Part shown: one piece after another, positions 32,754-40,334 of the stretch
Layout: each line of letters starts with the position of its first letter
How positions within the stretch are numbered: the first letter of the stretch is position 1
DNA from: Saccoglossus kowalevskii
Lineage: Eukaryota > Hemichordata > Enteropneusta > Harrimaniidae
Assembly (NCBI RefSeq): GCF_000003605.2
Contig: NW_003105607.1
Location: forward strand, 239,748 to 280,081
Reading direction: 5' to 3'
Length of the DNA stretch: 40,334 bases
Made by a program: the position numbers and the translations under genes
Notes under the pieces: model-generated
Database searches by the model: none
What the model was told of the DNA's origin: nothing
What the model saw: the letters and a program-made list of their open reading frames with translations, nothing else

Positions 32754-34947
32754 GTGTTTTATTGTCTTAAATACTATATCAATGTTTGTCTTGATATGCA
32801 GCCATATTTAGTCAAGATTAAAACAGAGAGTATGTCAAATAATATTACACAAGATGAGTGGTTTGATTATTTTAGCAAGTTATTTAATCCAGAAATTACA
32901 ACAGATGAAAGCATGGCAGACTTCCATTCATTGGTCCACGAATATGTTAATGAATTGAATTTTGATGACTTAGATGATATTAACTTGGACTGTAGTGATT
33001 TAAACTGTCATATATCTATGGCAGAAATAAGAAAACATTTAACAAAATTGAAAAATAATAAAACGCCTGGTCAGGATGGAATACCGGCAGAATTTTGGAA
33101 ACACGCCCCACAGGATATATATGATTCGTTACATATTTTATTCAATAATGTTTTGAACAGGGGCTTATTTCCCATGGAATGGGCTTTAGGATTAATAACT
33201 CCAGTTTATAAGAAAGGATCTAAAGGTGAACCGGGAAATTATCGTAGTATTATGCTATTAAATACTATTAGTAAATTGTACATAAGTATTTTGGCAGATA
33301 GACTTTCGGCATGGATTGATAATTATTGTAAAATAGTTGAAGTACAGAGTGGCTTTCGGAAGGGAAGGAGTACCATGGATAATGTATTTATTCTGTCTAC
33401 ACTTATTGAAAAATATGTATTTCATTTAAAAAGCCGTTTATACTGTGCAGTTATAGACTACGAAAAAGCTTTTGACCGTGTTCATCATTATTCCCTGTTC
33501 TATAAATTAGCCAAGGCTGGTATAACAGGAAGACTATTATCCCTATTTTCAATGTATACACATGTTCAAGCTGCTGTCAAAACACCAATTGGGGTCACAG
33601 AATTTTTCAAAATAAACGTAGGTTTGCAACAAGGGTCAGACATATCACCACTATTATTCTGTTTTTATGTTAACGATATTGAAAATGCACTTTCACAAGG
33701 GGTTGAGACTGTTGTATATTCCAATACTTTGAAACCTATGTATTTACTTTATGCAGACGATCTCGCGCTTTTTAGCAGTTCTCCTATTGGTTTACAGCGT
33801 TTGTTAGATAGATTGGCTGATTATTGTTACAGTAGCAGACGGAGATTGAATGTAAATCTGAATAAATCTAAAATTATTGTATTTCGGAAGGGAGGGAGAT
33901 TAAAACAAGTTGAGAAATGGTTTTGGAAAGGAGGAGAAATAGAAGTTGTCTCAAGATACAAATTATCTCGGTGTAATTTTCTGTAGTTCGGGTATATGGT
34001 ACCAAGCACAACAACATATATTTGCAGATCAGGCAAGGAAAGCTTTATATTCTCTACAAAGTATGCTTTATAAATTTGGGGGACTACAACCAAGTATTGC
34101 ATTTAAAGTTTTTGATTGTAAAATTCTCCCAGTTCTCTTGTATGGCAGCGCAATTTGGGGAGTCCATAAATGTAATGATATTGAAAAAAATCACCATTAA
34201 TTTTGTAAATTTATTCTGGGGGTAAACTTGAAAGCCACAAATTGTGCTGTCAGGGGGGAGCTAGGTAGACACCAAATACATACATTTATTAACATTGAAA
34301 TAATTCGTTTTTGGTTGAAATGTATAAAAGTAGATCCCCAGAAACTGTTAGTGATTGTTATCAATACCAGTATACTCGGGCAAACCAGGGATTAAATTGC
34401 TGGGCACTGTACGTCAAAAACTTGTTAAATAAATATGGTTTTGGTGAAGTATGGGTAAAACAACAGGTGGCTAAGTATGACCTCTTTCTATATGAATTTA
34501 AACAACGAAGTTTTGATATTTCTGTGCAAGAATGGTTTACTAGCGTTGCAGGGTATCCCAAAATGCGTACATACTGTAAATTTAAATATAATATGACCTG
34601 TGACAAGTATTTAGAATGTATTTCAAATGTTACTTGTAGAAGGGCACTGTCTTGTTTTAGAATTTCTACACATGACCTAAATATTGAGACTGGGAGAGGG
34701 ACGGGCGTTCCACTGGAACTGAGGTTTTGTCCATTTTGTTGTAATCAAATTGAAAATGAATATCACATGCTTCTAATTTGCCTACAATATGCCAATTTTA
34801 GGTTAAATATATTTTACACTTTTATTTTTCTCCACCAACAGAATGGAAATTTATTTCTTTAATTAATTAAGTATTTCAAATACATTAGTAAATCTAGGCA
34901 AGTTTATTTTCTTTTCATTACAGAAACGCCGAAAACTTATGGAATGA
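32754..34947 (+). pseudogene. LINE ORF2 reverse transcriptase, broken
   Basis: The first 400 or so codons are open and carry reverse transcriptase motifs: the KTPGQDGIPAEFWK region, NYRSI, SGFRKGRSTMDN, motif A with D235 in IDYEKAFDRV, GLQQGSDISPLLF, and motif C YADD at residues 333-336. The catalytic residues are therefore present. The frame then breaks four times: one extra base near 33961-33963, an in-frame TAA at 34198-34200, a frame change near 34330, and another break after about 34840. Readable C-terminal sequence resumes to a TGA at 34945-34947. A CxxC...H...C motif near 34728-34793 matches the zinc motif at the end of such proteins. Reading continues across the breaks at good similarity, so decay is recent, but the copy cannot make a full enzyme. 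Confidence 0.85.
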
Positions 34948-35031
34948 CTGTGGGATGGTTTATTTATTTATTTATTTTTAAGAATATTTAATATTGTACA
35001 TGTATAGTACTGAATAAAGATATATATATAT
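32754..35031 (+). mobile_element. 5'-truncated non-LTR retrotransposon (LINE)
   Basis: The element contains the reverse transcriptase part of ORF2, a C-terminal CCHC-type zinc motif, a short 3' UTR with aataaa at 35013-35018 and a terminal gatatatatata tail. The endonuclease domain expected upstream is missing, so the copy is 5'-truncated, as is usual for LINE insertions made by target-primed reverse transcription. The exact 5' junction is not clear and lies near 32750. Its sequence style suggests a CR1/L2/Jockey-related clade; a finer assignment is not possible here. Confidence 0.88.
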
Positions 35032-35094
35032 GCCAAGATTAGGATTGCTAACAACTTGAGATAAATTACACAGATATTCGAACTGGTAAGACAC

Positions 35095-35345
35095 AGTAAT
35101 GATATATGCCATTGATCTAACCAGTCAACCACCTAAAGATATAGTCATGGTATATACCATTGATCCAACCAGTCAACAACCTAAAGATATAGTCAAGGTA
35201 TATGCCATTGATCCAACCGGTTAATCACACGAAGATAGAGTCATGATACAACCAATGATCCGTCAGCCAACCACCTAAAGATACAATCCTGGTATATGCC
35301 AATGATCCAACCTGTTAATCACCTAAAGATACAGTCTTGATGGTC
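35095..35345. repeat. ~48-bp minisatellite, about five units
   Basis: Units share ggtatatgccattgatccaa then ccagtcaaccacctaaagatat. The first three are close to each other; the later ones carry small changes and deletions. It begins about 65 bases after the LINE tail. Confidence 0.8.
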
Positions 35346-35660
35346 AGATACCGGTCAGAAAGTGGTCAGTTAGTTGTTTTTGTTCAAATTTCAGTGAACA
35401 ACGACTCATGGGCCAATATGTACTCTGGTATGAAGTTTTAAAGCTACACAGGTCAGATGCTTAGGTGTTAAATAGTGAATAGTCAGTGGCTAGTCAGTCG
35501 TCAGTTAGTTGGTGGTTAGATAGCGGTTAGTTGGTGGTTTGTTAACGGTTTGGTTAATTAGTGGTTAGTTAGTGAGTGAAGGGAATGAATATTTGGTTGG
35601 TTGGTTGGTTGGCTGGCATCCACTACATGTTGTTGAAATTGTGTTTTTTATATGGTATAT
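35346..35660. repeat. Degenerate GTTAGTTGGTGG-type low-complexity sequence
   Basis: Mixed ggtcagatag, gttagttggtggttag and ggttggttggtt runs, at about 35346-35400 and 35480-35620. No gene is seen. Confidence 0.6.
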
Positions 35661-35693
35661 TGTTTTTTGTTTTGTTTTTTGTTTCTTTTGCAG

Positions 35694-35764
35694 ATTATCT
35701 CAAAACATTAGACCCGCAGTTCATATCTTATACAACGACCAGCCTAGAAGCAAAACAACTGTAG
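35694..35764 (+). CDS. Candidate short terminal exon
   Basis: A T-rich tract of more than 30 bases ends in ttttgcag at 35693, an excellent acceptor by appearance. In one frame the next 22 codons, YLKTLDPQFISYTTTSLEAK then QL, end at TAG 35762-35764, giving a plausible hydrophilic C-terminus. No upstream exon was identified and the T-rich tract may be just low-complexity DNA. Confidence 0.18.
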
Positions 35765-37459
35765 TACGTTCATATTAATATTGGCTAACCGTCGTGTTCG
35801 ACCTCATCTGGCGTTTATTATTAGTGAAGGCTCGAGTCGCCGGATGGACCAGACGTTGGCATAACAACAGTCCTTTCTCCGATGAACATCTCTAACTTAA
35901 ATTATGGGGAGAATACCCACCCGCGACATGAATGTACTAAGTTTGGTTGTTCTGTCAATGTCCACAGTCCTCATAAATTGCGCATCTCTGGGTTGTGCAA
36001 ATATCTCCGTATCGAGTGACTGATTGATTGATTGAGAACTTCGTCGGCCTGCCTGTCCAGTGAATTCTCTCGATTTGAAGATACTCTAAGTTTCGGAGCC
36101 GGAAAATGTGCTCCCTGATCTCGTAAAACGATAATAATATTTACTGCGTACTGTATCAACTGTGATGACGCCGGGACAACATTATTGGAATATACATATA
36201 TAGTGTTACTTATCCGGTTGTATATTACATCACACTGACAATTTCTGTGCATGGCACGATTACATGTCGTATTATTTGCGTTTGCTATGAACCTTGTCGT
36301 CTGTAAACACATGGAGGTCAAATGCCACCTTTAAAAACTCGTAAAACATTGAGACTTATATACAGTACTTCGCACGTACACATTCGCCATGTTTGAATGC
36401 GTCAACAGACAAACGCAGAATGTTCGTATGTTTTAATAAATGTGAAAGGTGTCATTGTAAGAAATGGTTATTTACAAGTAAGTCGGTGAGTTCGGAAGAC
36501 ACAAAATTACTCTAACCGATATGGTTGCTATGGGCGACTATGGTCATCAACGTGTACATCCATTGCAGCTGGAAATTCGCATTTTGGATTTAAATTTGTC
36601 TTAAATTGGGAATCCCGTTTCACTGTGGTGTAAATTACTAGTTTAGAAATAAAGCATCGCTTCATCATGTGGATGATTGCTATGATGAGAGACTAAAATC
36701 ACTTTTATAATCGTTTCTCTAATAATTGACGAATATAAGTGAATTATTCACGCCATTACCCAGACCTTTCGTGCACTCAAAGCTGTGAAATGAGCATATA
36801 TCATTACATTGCAGCGTCTGACGATATAAGCTGATCTTTCAATTCACTGAATATTATTTACGAAGCCTATTAAATTACATCGAGTTTTCAGTTTCAACAT
36901 ACGCAAATAAAAATGTCGGAATTAAAATGAAATAAATACAGATGCTTAATAAAGTTTTGCCCACGGCATTGCGATGGTGTCGTCGTTATTTCAGACCCTA
37001 CGTGCAGACAACGCGAGCATTACTCCGGGTTAATGACATACATCATGTAAGGGACAATTATCTTGTGGAAAAACAAAGTATGACCGTGCTCTCAAGAAAG
37101 GTGAACATGGAAATTACTTTTCATTTGATGAGGTGTCAAAATAGCCCCATCTTCGGTAGTCATGGAAATATACATGCCTGGGGTCATTGACCTATGTTCG
37201 TTGTTCCGCGCCTGAAAACATAATAGCGATGACTTATAGCAACACATTGCTTGGCTATGAACAAGCCTTGATGTCACGTTGATCGTGCGTGTCAAATTGC
37301 ATGCCTATCACGCTGGTTTTCCGAGAACCTTGACCTGAAACGCGAGTGGTGTTTCTAAACCTAAATTATCTGGAACGTGGCATTTCATGGTCAACAGTCC
37401 CATAATGTTGGATTACTGTAAATCAATTACTTCACTATTATGCTGTTTTGAATATATTC
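35765..37459. other. Non-coding stretch
   Basis: No gene is recognised. A 116-codon minus frame at 35971-36321 and an 82-codon plus frame at 36942-37190 carry no known domain. Confidence 0.4.
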
Positions 37460-37597
37460 ACTGTGTTTTTAGCCTGACATGTAGGCGTGAGTGGCGCCCT
37501 CGCCGGCCGAACGGCATCATACCTCACCTCACTGTGTTGGGTTTTGAGCACCGCGGAAGGGCGCAACTCACACGACTTGGTCAGGCTACTGTGTTTT
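37460..37597. mobile_element. GC-rich MITE with 10-bp target duplication
   Basis: The direct repeat actgtgtttt at 37460-37469 and 37588-37597 flanks a 117-bp element (37471-37587). Its ends are inverted: agcctgacatgtaggcgtga on the left and, on the right, the reverse complement of gtgtgagttgcgcccttccg preceded by agcctgacc. The imperfect inverted repeat runs about 35 bp each side. The interior is far more GC-rich than the flanks. A 10-bp duplication with long TIRs fits a Mutator-like non-autonomous element. Confidence 0.8.
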
Positions 37598-39437
37598 AAG
37601 TTCACGAATTTGTCATTGTAACGATGTGTCCTATTGTTGTTTTTACATGTTAACGTAGATTTTAATTTAGTGAATTTTACTTATCAGCGAAATAAAAACC
37701 CAGTGAATATATAATTGCGGCATTCACAACATATGGCGTACTCGACTGCGTGTATATACATACAACTCACGCTTTATATTTTTATTAGGCACATTTCTGA
37801 ATCTAATAGTCATATTTTTTATAAAATGTAATTTCAGAATATTTATATTATATTGTGATTATTTGTGATACCACAGTGTTAGTGAAATATGTCGTTTCTG
37901 ATATTATATTCAATTATTCAGCGTGCCGGGGCTTTGATTAACACGAATACCGTGCCTCGATTATTTTCAGACGTTTTTTAGTTGTTTACTTTCTCAGATT
38001 ATTTATCATAACTCAGGCGTACTCAAACATAGAGCAAATTAAAACATTGCTTAATCAAATTAAATATTGCGAAAACATCGATGTAAATCGAATTACTGCG
38101 TTTTAATAATCGTCCACGTTATGTCAAAGTCTACGTAATCTCATGCAAATTATACACCGTGACGTCAGACTTTCCACAAATCGAATCAGACATCATATTA
38201 TGCGGTAAATGATCCGATTAATGCAATCAGGTAAATCCGATTTCGTAAACCAGTCATAAATCTGCTGATATTTTCTCACTACTGTGTATTGAATTATGAA
38301 TCAAATTCTTAATATATCATCGAGAAATAGGTAGTCGAAAGTTGTCTTAACCCTGGCCGAATAAGCTAATAAATATTTTCCATTTGACTGCCGTCAAAAA
38401 TACACACGATTTTTTTTTAACTTTAAATGCAGAATGATTTTACCAATTATCGATTTTATCAAAGTACGGCACTTTGCAGAGTCAATTTGAAACGATGCAG
38501 TTCGTTTATTCCGCTGTTACTGTGTTTGTTTTCCCGAAGTTTTTTAGATTGTGTCACTATTGTTTTGTCCCAACTGTGGTATGTACATGTACATACTATG
38601 TAAAACATATTATTGTTACTTTGGGCTAATATGTTGACATGAAAAATACTGTAGTCACTATATCCAGTGAAAATAGTTTCAGTGGTTATGTATGGAATGG
38701 CCAACATTCTGCAAATTTCAGAAATGATTGCCATATCCCGCACATGATGCTAACAATTATATTCACTAGTGAGGATAATGACTCAATTTATGTTTGAAAT
38801 ATTGTTTTATCTTAGTGTTCTGTGAAGCCAGTCCTGACAATCGCAGTTTTAGCAGAATATTGGACCCCTTAAAAAAAGACTTTTGTAGCGCACGATATAT
38901 TGTTGTTGTTGCTCAATGCAATAATCAAGAAATCACGTTCTTGTCATTTATGTGCAAAATTTAACTGAATCGATTCACACGTTTCATTCAATAGATGGGT
39001 GACTGGCACTGAGAACGGCTCGATACGCTGCAGACTGACACGTCTGGATATTAATGAGGTTATTTAAAAAAATTTAAAACATTTAAAAGATGCTGCAGCA
39101 CAAATAAAACCAATTTCACAACTTGAATTGTCCTCAGGAGTAGTTGAAATTACATTGTACAAAGGCATAATGGAGCCTTTGAAATTATTGATGTGTGCCA
39201 TGTTTAATTCGCACGACATTTTAAAAGGAAATTAGTTATTGAATTCTCTAAAAGCTCGGGTGTGTGATTGACTCTTTATGTGCAAATGTCATCGACGATT
39301 AAGGCGTTCAGTGTTAACAATGGCATAGTTTATGGTGGAACACCGCTGATAACTTCAAATGATTCTGACGTCGTTTTTGTTAATTACATTAGTATGTATA
39401 TTATAAAAAGATATTTTTTCTGCGTGACAGAAACATA
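37598..39437. other. Non-coding stretch
   Basis: AT-rich, with no gene, RNA or repeat recognised. Confidence 0.45.
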
Positions 39438-39539
39438 ATATTCAGCAAAAACATCATCTTTAAAATTTAGTCAGTTTCAGGATATTTTATATTCAGCAAA
39501 AACATCATCTTTAAAATTTAGTCAGTTTCAGGATATTTT
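39438..39539. repeat. Perfect 51-bp tandem duplication
   Basis: Two identical 51-base units, 39438-39488 and 39489-39539, each starting atattcagcaaaaacatc and ending caggatatttt. The following atatt begins a third unit and then diverges. Identity suggests a very recent event. Confidence 0.95.
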
Positions 39540-40334
39540 ATATTGTTTCAAATTAAATAGCATATGTCCTGAAATGTTATTCGGGACATGGTTTGAACAA
39601 ATGACATACTTTTTCGATGTTGAGAAGTTAACGTGACATGTTTCTAATGATAGAATGTGTTTTGATTGCGGTCTAACTTAATACACTGTCATTTTATACA
39701 TGATTTTCACATTGAAAACAAAAGTCTACGAAATGTTGACTAATACAATGTATTTAATGGGTAACATCATATTGTTCCACTATTATATGCGCTAAAATTG
39801 GATATGCGCATAAGTAAAAAAACTACGAGTTTTATGAGGCGGTGGAATTTTTTTATTGGCTCAGGGACAGGACATTATGATTTTTATTGGCTAGGGACAC
39901 ATTCATACAAACATACGCACATGATATGTATGAAGCGAGAACCCTGTCGACAAACAACAAACAAAATGGTGCATACCTAGTTAAAGAAGAAGCAATCATC
40001 TGATTCGACAAATGTAAATTATCCGCCCCTGGACGATAAAATGGTCCACCCGTACTAAATTGCCGGATGCGGGCATACTCACGGTGGTTGTTAATTCCCA
40101 TAACAAATTATGCTGCGAATAAATAATTAATTTAAACGAGGAACGATCAATATATCAATTAATTTTTCGTCAGCGTAATTATGGTAATCAATACATCCCC
40201 AAAATAACTTGAAATTTCTCAGTTAACAAGCAGACTGCAGTCTCGGGAAGACACAGAACTATTTTGTATTCTTATGGCATTTTCCATTTAAAATAAAGGT
40301 TAAAAATGGAAAGAGTAAGAGAGATATGGAAGTA
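39540..40334. other. Non-coding end of window
   Basis: No gene is recognised. At 40021-40032 there is a tatccgcccctgg-like sequence resembling the right end of the element at 7826-7968, but no matching left end is visible. Confidence 0.4.

Noticed and set aside
35095-35345. 48-bp repeats considered as a CRISPR array
   Set aside because: Head-to-tail minisatellite units with no spacers.
36942-37190. 82-codon plus-strand open frame
   Set aside because: Arginine-rich start looked protein-like, but no domain, splice signal or homologue was recognised.
1-40334. tRNA, rRNA and snRNA genes
   Set aside because: No cloverleaf with A and B boxes and no conserved snRNA or rRNA segment was recognised by reading; a covariance-model scan would be decisive.

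Overview
This is eukaryotic nuclear DNA, most likely from a marine invertebrate. The reasons are intronless aminergic-type G-protein-coupled receptors, a 5'-truncated non-LTR retrotransposon with invertebrate-style reverse transcriptase, many short inverted-repeat elements (MITEs), a 50-base scaffold gap, and gene-poor AT-rich intergenic sequence. The species cannot be fixed from the sequence; a hemichordate, cephalochordate or mollusc would all fit. There are no operons, ribosome binding sites, CRISPR arrays or bacterial features.

The only convincing intact genes are two 384-codon, single-exon, class A GPCR genes in direct orientation (11046-12200 and 22817-23971), about 11.8 kb apart. They lie in a duplicated block of about 1.3 kb whose homology runs from about 100 bases upstream of the ATG to about 75 bases past the stop. 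By hand count about 85 of 1155 coding bases differ, and the differences are strongly clustered. Two long tracts (TM1-TM4 and late ICL3-TM7) are nearly identical even at silent sites, while the N-terminus and the ECL2/TM5/ICL3 section differ at about 14% and 18% of bases. This is a gene-conversion-like mosaic. The first copy also carries a 204-bp MITE just after its stop codon, with a 10-bp target duplication; the second copy has the empty site.

Layout: 1-10.9 kb is non-coding with foldback elements, three X-box-like motifs, a (TA)n tract, a TATA-type promoter candidate and one short inverted-repeat element. Receptor 1 and its MITE occupy 10.9-12.4 kb. From 14.2-15.0 kb there are traces of a minus-strand zinc-finger gene beside the assembly gap. 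From 15.2-19.4 kb lies a diverged duplication interrupted by a TIR element with internal 150-bp tandem repeats, plus three further MITEs. Receptor 2 lies at 22.7-24.0 kb. From 24-32.6 kb the sequence is mostly non-coding, with a hairpin element at 26.5 kb, a TTAA-flanked element at 26.9-27.4 kb and another TA-flanked MITE at 28.9 kb. A decayed LINE occupies 32.75-35.03 kb, followed by minisatellite DNA. The final 4.5 kb holds one GC-rich MITE with a 10-bp target duplication and a perfect 51-bp tandem duplication.

I found no evidence of a wholly new biological system. The best leads are the mosaic receptor pair, the dated MITE insertion beside it, and a set of short elements whose ends and target duplications can be read directly.
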